Positions 8,374 through 16,984 of a stretch of DNA of 36,982 nucleotides are shown one piece after another. The stretch is taken from positions 1 to 36,982 of the forward strand of contig CAJTLY010000001.1 of NCBI GenBank assembly GCA_910577095.1, in the 5' to 3' direction. Below the pieces are notes generated by a model. The model had not been told where the DNA came from. It did not search any database and was given only the letters and a program-made list of their open reading frames with translations. The first letter of the stretch is position 1; each line of letters opens with the position of its first letter. A program made the position numbers and the translations under genes. The DNA is from an uncultured Alphaproteobacteria bacterium. Lineage in GTDB: Bacteria; Pseudomonadota; Alphaproteobacteria; RF32; CAG-239.

Positions 8374-9663
8374 ATGAGTGAAGATAACGGACATAAAGAT
8401 GACCAGATCTGCTGTTCTTTCTGCGGAAAATCGCAGTCGGAAGTTAAAAAGCTGGTAGCCGGGCGCGGCGTTTATATTTGCGACGAGTGTATTGACGTAT
8501 GCATCAGCATTGTCCATGACGAAATGAACGAATTGGACAAGGAAAACGGCGGTGTCAAAACTTCCGGCAATACAATGGAGAAACTGCCCACACCTTCAAA
8601 AATCAAAGAGTTTCTTGACCAGTACGTCATCGGACAGGAGCATGCCAAAAAAGTGCTGTCGGTGGCGGTTTATAACCATTACAAACGTCTGAACAGCCAA
8701 CAGGGCGATACCGACGTCGAAGTTTCTAAATCAAATGTGATTCTGGTCGGTCCGACCGGCAGCGGCAAAACGCTGTTGGCGCAAACGCTTGCCAAAATCC
8801 TTGACGTCCCGTTTGCCATTTCCGATGCAACGACGCTGACCGAGGCCGGTTATGTCGGTGAAGACGTCGAAAACATCGTCCTCAAACTGGTGCAGGCGGC
8901 TGATTACGATATCGAAAAAGCGCAGCGCGGCATAGTCTATATCGATGAAATCGATAAAATCAACCGTAAAGGCGACGGTCCTTCAATCACCCGCGACGTT
9001 TCGGGCGAAGGGGTGCAACAGGCCTTGTTGAAAATTATCGAGGGTACGATCGCCAACGTGCCGCCTCAAGGCGGCCGCAAGCACCCGCAGCAGGAATTCC
9101 TGCATGTGGATACCACCAACATTTTGTTTATCTGCGGCGGCGCTTTTGCCGGGATTGAAAAAATTATCAATCGCCGCAGTCAGAAAACCTCAATCGGTTT
9201 CGGCGCCAAAGTCGCCAGCAAACAGGAAAAACCGGTCGGGGAGGTCATGAAGGAGATTCAGCCCGAAGACTTGCTCAAATACGGCCTGATTCCCGAGTTT
9301 ATCGGCCGCCTGCCGATCATTGCTTCGCTGGAAGACCTTGATGAAAAAGCGTTGGTCAAGATTTTGACCGAACCGAAAAACGCTTTGGTTAAACAATATG
9401 TGGCTCTGTTCAAGATGGAAGACGTCAAACTCGACATTACCGACGATGCCTTGATTGCGATTGCCAAAAAGGCAATCGAACGCAAGAGCGGCGCCCGGGG
9501 ACTGCGCGCAATCATGGAAGAAAAACTGCTGGAATTGATGTATGACATTCCGGATAAAAAAGATGTGGCGGAAATCGTAATCGACGCCGAAGTCGTCAAC
9601 GGTCAGAAAACGCCGATTTTGGTTTATAAAGAGAACAAGCAAAACGTTGTCGGAGCCGAGTAA
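8374..9663 (+). CDS. clpX: ATP-dependent Clp protease ATP-binding subunit ClpX
   Basis: A hexameric AAA+ unfoldase that feeds ClpP. The 429 residues begin with a Cys4 zinc-binding domain (C14, C17, C36, C39) that recruits adaptors. The Walker A motif GPTGSGKT (about 126-133), the pore loop GYVGED, Walker B IVYIDEIDKI and the ClpP-docking IGF loop (TSIGFGAKV) follow. The sensor/arginine region GRLPIIASL and the C-terminal small domain are intact. Length is normal. The stop TAA (9661-9663) abuts the ATG of the next gene with no gap. In an alphaproteobacterium ClpXP degrades CtrA; chpT, in the same phosphorelay, lies nearby at 10445. Confidence 0.98.
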   Translation: MSEDNGHKDDQICCSFCGKSQSEVKKLVAGRGVYICDECIDVCISIVHDEMNELDKENGGVKTSGNTMEKLPTPSKIKEFLDQYVIGQEHAKKVLSVAVYNHYKRLNSQQGDTDVEVSKSNVILVGPTGSGKTLLAQTLAKILDVPFAISDATTLTEAGYVGEDVENIVLKLVQAADYDIEKAQRGIVYIDEIDKINRKGDGPSITRDVSGEGVQQALLKIIEGTIANVPPQGGRKHPQQEFLHVDTTNILFICGGAFAGIEKIINRRSQKTSIGFGAKVASKQEKPVGEVMKEIQPEDLLKYGLIPEFIGRLPIIASLEDLDEKALVKILTEPKNALVKQYVALFKMEDVKLDITDDALIAIAKKAIERKSGARGLRAIMEEKLLELMYDIPDKKDVAEIVIDAEVVNGQKTPILVYKENKQNVVGAE

Positions 9664-10251
9664 ATGCGTGCAGTCGAAGCTGTCAGTCTTTTTCGTGAGT
9701 TGAGTCAGGATCCGGCCCTGCATAACGATATGCCGCATACCGGATGTTTTATTCGTGCCCGGCAGATTTGCCGCCGCTTGGAACAGCGCGGTGACGAAGC
9801 CGTTGTCTTGCGGGTAAGTGCCGCCAATCAGATGATGACCGGTCGGGTTTCCTGTCTGGAAGACGACGGCAGCTACAGCGGTCATGATGTTAACTGGGGG
9901 TTTCATGTTGCCGCCGCAGCATCGGTTGTAAATCCCGACGGTCGGGAACAGTTGCTGGTTTTTGATCCGGCATTGTTTGACGGACCGGTCAGTGTCGACA
10001 GTTGGAGTCGGGCCATGTGTGCCGGCGGAAAAAACCTGGGAACGGAAAATGTGCAAAAAGTTCCTTATCGTCAGGGCGGTGACCGTTTGTTGGCCGATAT
10101 TGAAAAATCGGTCGGATTGTCAACTGACGAAGCGTTTTTTGCTGCGCGCCCCGATCGTTTTGCCGGTAAAAAAATCGTGCGCCGGCCGTCACCGTGGCAG
10201 CGCAATTATTATCGGATTATGGAAGCAGCTTTGTCTCACGGCCGCGGATAA
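9664..10251 (+). CDS. Protein-glutamine glutaminase (deamidase)-like enzyme downstream of clpX
   Basis: The 195 residues match the pattern of protein-glutaminases such as the Chryseobacterium enzyme, which hydrolyse the side-chain amide of protein-bound glutamine with a papain/transglutaminase-like Cys-His-Asp triad. The three blocks appear in order with normal spacing: Cys28 in TGCFIRARQICRRL, His81 in NWGFHVAAAASVV, and Asp101 in LLVFDPALFDGPVSVDSW. The Chryseobacterium enzyme has corresponding GCYARAH, WSYHVA and IDPSLFSSGPV blocks (recalled). Unlike that secreted enzyme there is no signal peptide or pro-region, so a cytoplasmic role is likely. The ATG directly follows the clpX stop, implying translational coupling with ClpXP. 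Substrate and activity are unknown. A transglutaminase-like or peptidase activity is possible. Confidence 0.8.
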   Translation: MRAVEAVSLFRELSQDPALHNDMPHTGCFIRARQICRRLEQRGDEAVVLRVSAANQMMTGRVSCLEDDGSYSGHDVNWGFHVAAAASVVNPDGREQLLVFDPALFDGPVSVDSWSRAMCAGGKNLGTENVQKVPYRQGGDRLLADIEKSVGLSTDEAFFAARPDRFAGKKIVRRPSPWQRNYYRIMEAALSHGRG

Positions 10252-10271
10252 TAAATAGACAATCTTTAAAT

Positions 10272-10306
10272 AAATCCGGTTCAAAAAACCGGATTTATTT
10301 TTTTTG
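10272..10306. terminator. Terminator of the clpP-clpX-glutaminase operon
   Basis: A 10-bp perfect stem AAATCCGGTT (10272-10281) / AACCGGATTT (10287-10296) is followed by ATTTTTTTTTTG. On the minus strand it is also followed by A/T-rich sequence and could serve chpT. The rest of the gap, 10307-10444, shows nothing recognisable. Confidence 0.88.
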
Positions 10307-10444
10307 CAATTCCTTTTGTTTTCCGCAATTGCCCAATGTTGTCCTTGTCGGCGGCCCAAGCTGAAAAGCCGGGTTGGGCAGAAGGTATCTGTGTTTGTTG
10401 TTTAGTTTTTGAGCAGTGTTGGTGAAAAGATAAAAACTCTCATT

Positions 10445-11047
10445 TCAGCTGATCAGCAGCGAAAAACCGTTCAACACGTCAATGGTGAGGGTTCGGCCTT
10501 CTTCTTCCAAAATTTTTTGCAAACAGTAGAGCGGCGCATATTGCGAAACATTCTCCGGGGTTCCGCCTTCCGACACGGTCTGCATCGCCGCAATTTTCCC
10601 CTGAGCCAACGGGGCGTCGCTTTCGGCGGCCACCACAATGGCGCTGCGGGTGCTGCCGACGCGCACCTTGCCGCCGCGAATAATGACGTCGGCGGCGCAC
10701 ATGGCGGCCAGCATCACGGCACGGTTAAACGGGCTGTTGACAATTTTGATTTCGGTAGCGATCGGATGATGCAGATTGAGGGTGGCAATATATTCTTCGG
10801 TAACCTTTTTGACCGTTTCAATGTTTTCCAAATTGGCATTGCTCAATCCGAAAGCCATACGAAAAAATTTTAACCGTGCGGTCAATACCTGAGAACTGGT
10901 TTTGAGCGTCGATTTGATTTCTGTCAAAAATTCGTCGTCTTCGTCTTCCATCAGTTCAACGGCGTTGGCAAAAGCGCCGACGTTGCCGATCAGATCGTGA
11001 CTGATGCGGGTGCATATCAGTTGCGAAATGTTGATTTTGTTTTCCAT
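10445..11047 (-). CDS. chpT: ChpT-type histidine phosphotransferase
   Basis: ChpT relays phosphate from the hybrid kinase CckA to CtrA and CpdR, controlling the cell cycle or motility in Alphaproteobacteria. The 200 residues start with a histidine-kinase-like dimerisation helix carrying the phosphoacceptor in RISHDLIGNVGAF (His17 from this start). Next come the HPTransfase-type helix pair with NAVELMED and a degenerate, ATPase-like C-terminal domain without recognisable ATP-binding boxes. The ATG at 11047 is preferred over the TTG at 11050 because AAGGCGG is spaced for it. It follows the 11058 gene by about 10 bp, so both are probably cotranscribed. CckA, CtrA and CpdR are not in the window. 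Confidence 0.85.
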   Translation of the reverse strand: MENKINISQLICTRISHDLIGNVGAFANAVELMEDEDDEFLTEIKSTLKTSSQVLTARLKFFRMAFGLSNANLENIETVKKVTEEYIATLNLHHPIATEIKIVNSPFNRAVMLAAMCAADVIIRGGKVRVGSTRSAIVVAAESDAPLAQGKIAAMQTVSEGGTPENVSQYAPLYCLQKILEEEGRTLTIDVLNGFSLLIS

Positions 11048-11057
11048 CAAAACCGCC

Positions 11058-12182
11058 TTAGAAATTGTACAGGTTGGTGTTCATATATTTTTGGTCTTCG
11101 CGCGACATCCGGGTGAAATCCAACTCTTTAAGCATCGGATCTTCCAACAGCAGAAAACCGGTCGAGGCTTTCATATAGGGTTTGTTTCCGCCCATTCCCC
11201 AGATAACGTCTTCCTTGTTGTCGGGAACGCCGTATTTCTGGTTGATTTTGCGCCAAAAATCATAAATTTTGATATCACGCAGATATTGTGTTTTCTGGCT
11301 GCTGCCGCGCATGGTGCGGGTGGACATGCTTTGATAAACAATTTTGTAAATCTTGTTGTTTGTGAAATTGCTGGTCAGGTTGATCGAAATTTCTTCCTGA
11401 GTGTCATATTTGACGAATCTTTCGCTTTCCACATATTGATGTTTGTTTTCTTTGGCGGCTTTGACCACACAACTGGCCAACCGTTCGTACCCGACGACGC
11501 CGGCGTTGCGGCATTGTTCTTCATAGCGCCATTTGATGAAGTTGGGGATTTCAAATTTTTGCGAAATCCGCTTAAATCCGCGTTTGGCCATCGTGGCTTC
11601 GGCCTGCGGCAAATTCATCCGCAACATAAGGCCCGAGATGTCAAATACCGAGGCATTTGAGCGGCGGTTGCCGTTTTTGGAACTGCTGACCATTTTTTCC
11701 AAATTGATACTGCCGGTTTCTTTGCGGTCGGCGGTTGTGTCGTCGGAAGAAAAAGAGGTGGTTGCCAATTTTTCGACCCAGGTTCCCGACAGCGGGGACG
11801 AACTTTCGTCATCGTCTTCGCCGGCAGTTTCTTTTATCGTCTGAGTGAGCGACTTTTGGGGTTTGGCTTTTGCCGCGCCGGTTTTGGCGGTTTGCGGTGC
11901 CGGTGTTGCCGCCGGTACTTTTTGCGGTTCGGCATCGTCTTCGTCCGGCAAAGCCTTTTCGACAAAGTCAAATTCGTTGTCGCTGATGGTTTCCGGCTTC
12001 ATGATCACGCCTCCCTCTACGGAAGGGGCGATCGACGTTTTGGCCGGTGCCTTCGGCTTTTTCTTGGCGGCGGTAATCTTGGGCGCCGGTTCAAAAAGCA
12101 TGGCGTCCATATCGTCGGCAGCCTGGGCATGGCAGGTAAAAACAGCAGTAAAAACAGCGAGACAAAGTAAAATTTTTTTCAT
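11058..12182 (-). CDS. Exported protein of unknown function upstream of chpT
   Basis: A 374-residue protein that I do not recognise. It has a Sec signal peptide (KKILLCLAVFTAVFTCHAQA, cleavage near AQA|AD). A low-complexity Ala/Pro/Lys/Glu linker covers about residues 30-150. A folded C-terminal half (about 160-374) contains DISGLMLRMNLPQAEATMAKRGF, here given only by its positions near 175-200, and FWRKINQKYG. The segment in which a short helix ends MAKRGF resembles SH3-like or PepSY-like substrate-monitoring domains only vaguely, so no family is assigned. The ATG at 12182 is preferred over the GTG directly upstream. Cotranscription with chpT suggests an envelope-related role but does not prove one. 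Confidence 0.8.
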   Translation of the reverse strand: MKKILLCLAVFTAVFTCHAQAADDMDAMLFEPAPKITAAKKKPKAPAKTSIAPSVEGGVIMKPETISDNEFDFVEKALPDEDDAEPQKVPAATPAPQTAKTGAAKAKPQKSLTQTIKETAGEDDDESSSPLSGTWVEKLATTSFSSDDTTADRKETGSINLEKMVSSSKNGNRRSNASVFDISGLMLRMNLPQAEATMAKRGFKRISQKFEIPNFIKWRYEEQCRNAGVVGYERLASCVVKAAKENKHQYVESERFVKYDTQEEISINLTSNFTNNKIYKIVYQSMSTRTMRGSSQKTQYLRDIKIYDFWRKINQKYGVPDNKEDVIWGMGGNKPYMKASTGFLLLEDPMLKELDFTRMSREDQKYMNTNLYNF

Positions 12183-12363
12183 CACATCAGCCGGGGTATG
12201 AGTTTTTTAAATATTTTTCTAAATATTATATTTATTTTCCGAAAATAGCAAACGATAATTTCAATAAAAAATCAACTATAAAGCCACAGTTATCAAAAGC
12301 CGCTTTACATTTTGCGGCAGGAAAGATATAGATAGGCATATTTTAATTAATACAGAGGCGAAA

Positions 12364-13755
12364 ATGCAGCATCAATCCGTTCATATCATCGGCGCCGGCC
12401 TTGCCGGTTCCGAAGCCGCCTGGCAGTTGGTCTGCCGCGGAATTCCGGTTACCCTTCACGAGATGAAACCGCGCCGGTTTTCACCGGCACATCATCATGC
12501 CGATTTTGCCGAGCTTGTTTGTTCCAACTCGCTTCGTTCCGATGACGCTCTGCATAATGCGGTAGGGTTGATGCATCAGGAAATGCGTCTGGCCGGGTCG
12601 CTGATTATGGCGGCGGCCGATGCCTGTAAAGTTCCGGCCGGCGGCGCTTTGGCGGTCGACCGCAACGGATTTGCAGCCTTTGTCACCCGTTGCCTGCGCA
12701 ATCATCCGTTGGTAACGGTGGTTGAAGAAGAAATAACGGAACTGCCTCCTGCCGAGTGGGGACAGACGATTGCAGCCACCGGGCCGTTGACTTCGCAAGC
12801 GTTGGCGGAAGACATTTTGAAGCAGGTCGATCATCAGTCGTTGTCTTTTTACGATGCGATTGCGCCGGTGGTCTATAAAGAAAGCATCAATATGGACGTT
12901 GCCTGGTATCAGTCGCGTTACGACAAGGGGGACGGCCGCGACTATATTAATTGTCCGCTTTCAAAAGAACAATATTACCGCTTTGTCGAAGCGCTGTTGA
13001 CGGCAGAAAAAACCGCCTTTCACGATTTTGAAACGCCTAACTATTTTGACGGTTGCCTTCCGGTGGAAGTGATGGCCGAACGCGGGGTTGATACCTTGTT
13101 GTACGGACCGATGAAACCGGTCGGACTGACCGATCCTCATACCGGAAAGCATCCTTATGCGGTGGTGCAGCTGCGGCAGGACAATTTTGCCGATACCCTG
13201 CGCAATATGGTCGGTTTTCAGACTAAATTGAAATATGGGGCGCAGCAGGAAGTCTTCCGGATGATTCCGGGGTTGGAAAATGCCGAATTTGCGCGTTTGG
13301 GCGGCATCCACAAAAACACTTTTATCAAATCGCCGCTGTTGTTGGACCGTCAACTGCGGCTCAAAATGCGGCCGACGCTTCGTTTCGCCGGACAGATTAC
13401 CGGTTGCGAAGGTTACATCGAAAGTGCGGCAGTGGGACTGATGGCCGGTTATTTCGCGGCTTGCGAAGCCTTGGGGACCGACGCGGAAATGCCGCCCCGC
13501 GAAACTGCCTTCGGCGCAATGCTTTCTCATGTTACCGAATGCGTCAATATCGAAGATTTTCAGCCGATGAACATTAATTTCGGAATTTTTCCGGAAATTC
13601 GCGGAGAAATAACCGCTAACGGAAAATTTCGCAAAATTAAGGGAACGGAACGCAAAACTGCCTACTGTACCCGGGCGCTTGCCGCTGCCGAAGTTTGGGC
13701 CGAGAAGAGCGGCGGCGCAAAAATAGCTGTTGATTTTACGGCGCGTTTGGCGTAA
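12364..13755 (+). CDS. trmFO: Methylenetetrahydrofolate-tRNA-(uracil-5)-methyltransferase
   Basis: It makes 5-methyluridine at position 54 of tRNAs using methylene-THF and FADH2. The 463 residues start with the FAD-binding Rossmann motif IIGAGLAGSEAAW and continue with LHEMKPRRFSPAHH and the TrmFO signature CSNSLRSDDALHNAVGLMHQ. PLSKEQYYRFVEAL and the C-terminal GQITGCEGYIESAAVGLMAG are normal. SD GAGG lies before the ATG. The squalene/phytoene synthase-like gene follows after 34 bp and is probably cotranscribed. The use of TrmFO rather than SAM-dependent TrmA is common in Alphaproteobacteria and Gram-positives. Confidence 0.96.
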   Translation: MQHQSVHIIGAGLAGSEAAWQLVCRGIPVTLHEMKPRRFSPAHHHADFAELVCSNSLRSDDALHNAVGLMHQEMRLAGSLIMAAADACKVPAGGALAVDRNGFAAFVTRCLRNHPLVTVVEEEITELPPAEWGQTIAATGPLTSQALAEDILKQVDHQSLSFYDAIAPVVYKESINMDVAWYQSRYDKGDGRDYINCPLSKEQYYRFVEALLTAEKTAFHDFETPNYFDGCLPVEVMAERGVDTLLYGPMKPVGLTDPHTGKHPYAVVQLRQDNFADTLRNMVGFQTKLKYGAQQEVFRMIPGLENAEFARLGGIHKNTFIKSPLLLDRQLRLKMRPTLRFAGQITGCEGYIESAAVGLMAGYFAACEALGTDAEMPPRETAFGAMLSHVTECVNIEDFQPMNINFGIFPEIRGEITANGKFRKIKGTERKTAYCTRALAAAEVWAEKSGGAKIAVDFTARLA

Positions 13756-13789
13756 AATCCATAAGATTGAACTGACTGAATGGAAACTT

Positions 13790-14638
13790 ATGAACGATCT
13801 GAGAAAAATAGTACGCAGCAAAATTAAAAGCGGCAGCGGCCGCACGGTTTTCTGGGGAATGCAGCTTCTGCCCAAGGCCAAGCGCGAAGCTCTGTATACG
13901 TTGTTTGCCTTTGTTCGCCACTTGGAAGATGTGGTGGAAAGTCCGGTCGAACTCGCCGAAAAACAGGAAATCCTGAGTATGTGGCGGCAGGAAATGGACA
14001 ATATTTTTGATCGTAAAGTTCCGGCGACCGATATCGGACGGCGCATCTATAAAAACTGTATGCGTTTCAAGCTGCCCAAAGAAGAGTTCTTGAATTTGGT
14101 CGACAGTATTTCCGCCAACATTGACAATCCTCTGCAGGCCCCCAGCCTGCGTCAGCTTTCCGGTTATTGCCGCGGGGTGGGGGGGATGACCGGCAGTTTG
14201 TCGTTGCGAGTATTTGGCTGTACCGACGAAAAAATCATCAAAGAATTGTCAACGTCGCTCGGATCGGCGCTGCAAATTACCAATATTTTGCGCAACGTCA
14301 AGGAAGATGCTCAGAACAATCGTTTGTATATCCCTCAAGAACTGTTGAAAAAAGCCAACATTGCCGCCACCGATCCCAAAAGCGTGGTGGTTGACAAAAA
14401 TCTGGCGCTGGCTCGGCAGGAACTGGCTGCGATCGCCGTGAAAGACTATGAAAAAGTGTATGATATTCTGGCTCGTCTGGATAAAAGCACCGGCCGGCCG
14501 ATTCGTCTGATTACAGACCTTTACAAACGTTACTTCGACATGATGGAAAAACGCGGCTGGGAAATCATTTCTCCCAAACCGCGTATCAGCAAGTTGTGCA
14601 AGCTCGGTATTCTGCTGCGCAATCTTTTTTCAGCTTAA
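13790..14638 (+). CDS. Squalene/phytoene synthase-family protein with altered Asp motifs
   Basis: The 282 residues cover the whole trans-isoprenyl diphosphate synthase (head-to-head) fold, closest by eye to HpnD presqualene-diphosphate synthases: TLFAFVRHLEDVVES, YCRGVGGMTGSLSLRVFG and LQITNILRNVKEDAQNNRLY. In active enzymes the first motif is usually DDxxD and the second DxxxD, both binding Mg-diphosphate. Here they read E46-D47-x-x-E50 and N169-x-x-x-D173. The enzyme could be divergent, or it could belong to the non-catalytic NDUFAF6-like branch (complex I assembly). The ATG at 13790 is chosen; an upstream TTG at 13730 would overlap trmFO. No hopanoid or carotenoid gene is nearby. Its 3' end overlaps the convergent elbB gene by 9 bp. 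Confidence 0.8.
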   Translation: MNDLRKIVRSKIKSGSGRTVFWGMQLLPKAKREALYTLFAFVRHLEDVVESPVELAEKQEILSMWRQEMDNIFDRKVPATDIGRRIYKNCMRFKLPKEEFLNLVDSISANIDNPLQAPSLRQLSGYCRGVGGMTGSLSLRVFGCTDEKIIKELSTSLGSALQITNILRNVKEDAQNNRLYIPQELLKKANIAATDPKSVVVDKNLALARQELAAIAVKDYEKVYDILARLDKSTGRPIRLITDLYKRYFDMMEKRGWEIISPKPRISKLCKLGILLRNLFSA

Positions 14639-15298
14639 TTTCAGAATTTCGGTCACCAGTTTTTTAATTCCGGCATTAACTTCGGCAATTGAGGTTGCCA
14701 ACATATAAGCGGGAGTCGTGACAATTTTGTGTTGCCGGTCGGTGCAGGCGTCGTCAACATTGCAGTTTTTATGGCGGGCACCGGTTTTTTCGATTTCGGC
14801 GGCAGTGGCCGCATCGTTGCCGATGGTTACGGTAATGCCGTGTTTGCCGAGAACCCGCGCCACCACGGCCGGCGCAATGCAAACGGCGCCGATCGGAAGT
14901 TGCTTGTCATAGGCGGCGTTGATGGCTTGAGCCACTTCACGATTAACCTCACAATCGGCACCTTTCAATGCAAAATCACATAAGTTTTTGGCAGCCCCCT
15001 GTCCGCCGGGAAGGATAAGCGCATCAAAAAGGTCGGGGTTGAAATCGGCCAGACTTTTGATATTGCCGCGAGCGATGCGCGCCGCTTCGACCAACACGTT
15101 TCGGCTTTGGTCGGGTTCAATGCTTTTAGTATAATGATTAACGACCGACGTTTGTTCAATATCGGGGGCAAAGCATTGATAAGCGGCGCCTTGTTCGGCA
15201 ATATTGAGCAAGGTACAGGCGGCTTCGTGAATTTCGCTTCCGTCAAATACGCCGCAGCCCGAAAGGATGACGGCAATTTTTTTCTCTTCGGCAGACAT
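14630..15298 (-). CDS. elbB: ElbB-like DJ-1/PfpI-family protein
   Basis: ElbB belongs to the DJ-1/PfpI superfamily and has been called an isoprenoid-biosynthesis-associated protein and a glyoxalase III; its physiological role is uncertain. The 222 residues show VILSGCGVFDGSEIHEA at the N-terminus, the LPGGQGAAKNLCDFA loop and the nucleophile-elbow Cys in GAVCIAPAVVARVL. TVTIGNDAATAAEIEKTG and the terminal PAYMLA block complete the family pattern. The ATG at 15298 is chosen because AGGAG lies directly upstream. It is convergent with, and overlaps by 9 bp, the squalene/phytoene synthase-like gene. Confidence 0.9.
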   Translation of the reverse strand: MSAEEKKIAVILSGCGVFDGSEIHEAACTLLNIAEQGAAYQCFAPDIEQTSVVNHYTKSIEPDQSRNVLVEAARIARGNIKSLADFNPDLFDALILPGGQGAAKNLCDFALKGADCEVNREVAQAINAAYDKQLPIGAVCIAPAVVARVLGKHGITVTIGNDAATAAEIEKTGARHKNCNVDDACTDRQHKIVTTPAYMLATSIAEVNAGIKKLVTEILKLS

Positions 15299-15364
15299 TT
15301 TGTTCTCCTGGGTTGGGTTATGTTTGAAAGTAAATATAGTTTGTTTTGAAGCCAAACTCAAACA

Positions 15365-16069
15365 TTATTTGTCTGACGTTGCCGACGTATACTTGTTGCC
15401 TTTGTCCATACAGAAAAACCAGTCCTGGCATTCGTTGTTGTTTTTCTGCATTTGAAGACGTTCGTTCAGGCCTTTGAGTTCTGAGGGTGCCGCCAGCAGG
15501 ACGTCTTGTCCCGGACGCCAGTCTGCCGGTGTTGAAACGCCGTATTTGTCGGTCAACTGCAAAGCCTCCAGAACGCGTTTGATTTCGTCAAAATTACGCC
15601 CGGTGGTTTGCGGATAATACAAAATGGTACGGATAATGCCTTCGTTGTCGATGATGAAGACGGCCCGCACCGCTTTGGTATCGCTCATCGCCGGGTGAAG
15701 CATGCCGTATTTGCGGGCGATTTCGGTTTTGATGTCGGCAACGATCGGAAATTTTATTTCCTGACCGTCATAATCTCCGAAACGGATTTTGTCCTGAATT
15801 TCTTTCACCCAGGCCAGGTGGGAAGAATTGCTGTCGACCGAAAGGCCGATCAATGCGGTGTTCAATTTGGCAAATTCGTCCTGCAGGGCGGCAAAAGTGG
15901 CAATTTCCGATGTACATACGGGGGTGAAATCGGCCGGATGGGAAAATAAAACGACCCATTTGCCGCGGTAGTCATCGGGAAAATTGATTTCTCCGGTGGT
16001 GGTGACGGCCTGAAATTCCGGCGCCGGTTCCCCGAGCGCAGGCATGCTGACAGTGGTTTGGTTTTCCAA
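15365..16069 (-). CDS. Peroxiredoxin, Prx6 (1-Cys) type
   Basis: It reduces hydrogen peroxide and organic peroxides in the cytoplasm through a peroxidatic cysteine. That residue is Cys52 in FSHPADFTPVCTSEI. GMLHPAMSD and AVFIIDNEGIIR are typical of the Prx6 group, and the long C-terminal arm (PADWRPGQDVL) is present. The tail carries two more cysteines (ECQDWFFC), as in archaeal-type Prx6 proteins where a C-terminal pair takes part in resolution. The start is TTG at 16069, because AAGGAG followed by seven A's sits at proper distance; the next ATG, nine codons in, has no SD. The gene is divergent from pyrH. Confidence 0.93.
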   Translation of the reverse strand: MENQTTVSMPALGEPAPEFQAVTTTGEINFPDDYRGKWVVLFSHPADFTPVCTSEIATFAALQDEFAKLNTALIGLSVDSNSSHLAWVKEIQDKIRFGDYDGQEIKFPIVADIKTEIARKYGMLHPAMSDTKAVRAVFIIDNEGIIRTILYYPQTTGRNFDEIKRVLEALQLTDKYGVSTPADWRPGQDVLLAAPSELKGLNERLQMQKNNNECQDWFFCMDKGNKYTSATSDK

Positions 16070-16260
16070 TTTTTTTCTCCTTATAAAAACGGTTTCTCTT
16101 TGCCGATATATGCCCGCGATGCGCTGTTTCAAGAATTTCATCCGTTGTTGCAGCCTTTTTTGTAAAGTTTTCTTGGATAAAAACTTAAAATGTTGATGAC
16201 AAACCGATTTAATTGTTTAATATAAAGCCAAATTAAAGTTGCAACAAATTAAGGTAAACA

Positions 16261-16971
16261 ATGAAACCGTTATATAAACGCATCCTGCTCAAACTTTCCG
16301 GAGAAGGGCTAATGGGAGATAAGGCGTTCGGCATGGATGATCAGGTTATCCGCGCTCTGGCGGAACAAATCAGCCGGGTGCGCGCGCTTGGCGTCGAAGT
16401 TTGTCTGGTGGTCGGCGGCGGCAATATTTTCCGCGGTGCGCGGGAGGCGTCCAAAGGACTCAACCGTTCGGTTGCCGATCAGGTCGGTATGCTGGCAACG
16501 GTGATGAACGCGCTCTATTTGCAAAATGCGTTGGAAAAACTCGGAATTGAGGCCCGGGTTCTGTCCGGACTCAGTATTCCCGAAGTGTGCGAAGACTATA
16601 TTTACCGCCGTGCTCTGCGTCATTTGCAGAAAAACCGCGTCCTTATTTTTGCCGCCGGAACCGGTAATCCTTATTTTACCACCGATACCGGTGCGGCGCT
16701 GCGGGCGTCGGAAATGGGATGCGACGCTTTGCTCAAGGCCACTCAGGTTGACGGCGTTTACAACGCCGATCCCAAAACGCATGCGGATGCGGTCAAATAT
16801 AAAGAAATAAGCTATGATCGGGTCATTGCCGAAGGATTGAAGGTGATGGACCTCACCGCCGTGTCCTTGGCCAAAGATAACCGGATACCGATCGTCGTTT
16901 TTGCCCAGAAGGGTGAAAACGCGTTGCTGAATGCAGTTACCGGAGAAGGCGAATTTACGATAATCAAATAA
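16261..16971 (+). CDS. pyrH: Uridylate kinase (UMP kinase)
   Basis: It phosphorylates UMP to UDP in pyrimidine nucleotide synthesis and works as a cytoplasmic hexamer of the amino-acid-kinase fold. The 236 residues show RILLKLSGEGLMGD (nucleotide-binding lysine), VVGGGNIFRGA, TGNPYFTTDTGAALRASE and KATQVDGVYNADP. SD AAGG precedes the ATG. It opens the classic cluster pyrH-frr-uppS-cdsA-rseP-bamA-lpxD-fabZ. A TATAAA-like element near 16221 in the AT-rich gap upstream may be its promoter. rpsB and tsf, which commonly precede pyrH, are absent; a divergent peroxiredoxin gene is there instead. Confidence 0.97.
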   Translation: MKPLYKRILLKLSGEGLMGDKAFGMDDQVIRALAEQISRVRALGVEVCLVVGGGNIFRGAREASKGLNRSVADQVGMLATVMNALYLQNALEKLGIEARVLSGLSIPEVCEDYIYRRALRHLQKNRVLIFAAGTGNPYFTTDTGAALRASEMGCDALLKATQVDGVYNADPKTHADAVKYKEISYDRVIAEGLKVMDLTAVSLAKDNRIPIVVFAQKGENALLNAVTGEGEFTIIK

Positions 16972-16984
16972 CAAGAGGTATAAT

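Noticed and set aside
9190..10056. 288-codon minus-strand open frame
   Set aside because: It is antisense to the end of clpX and the glutaminase-like gene, both with clear motifs.
12961..14046. Long open frame on the minus strand (361 codons)
   Set aside because: It runs antisense to trmFO and the squalene/phytoene synthase-like gene, is low in recognisable motifs and has no SD. It mirrors the codon bias of the real genes.
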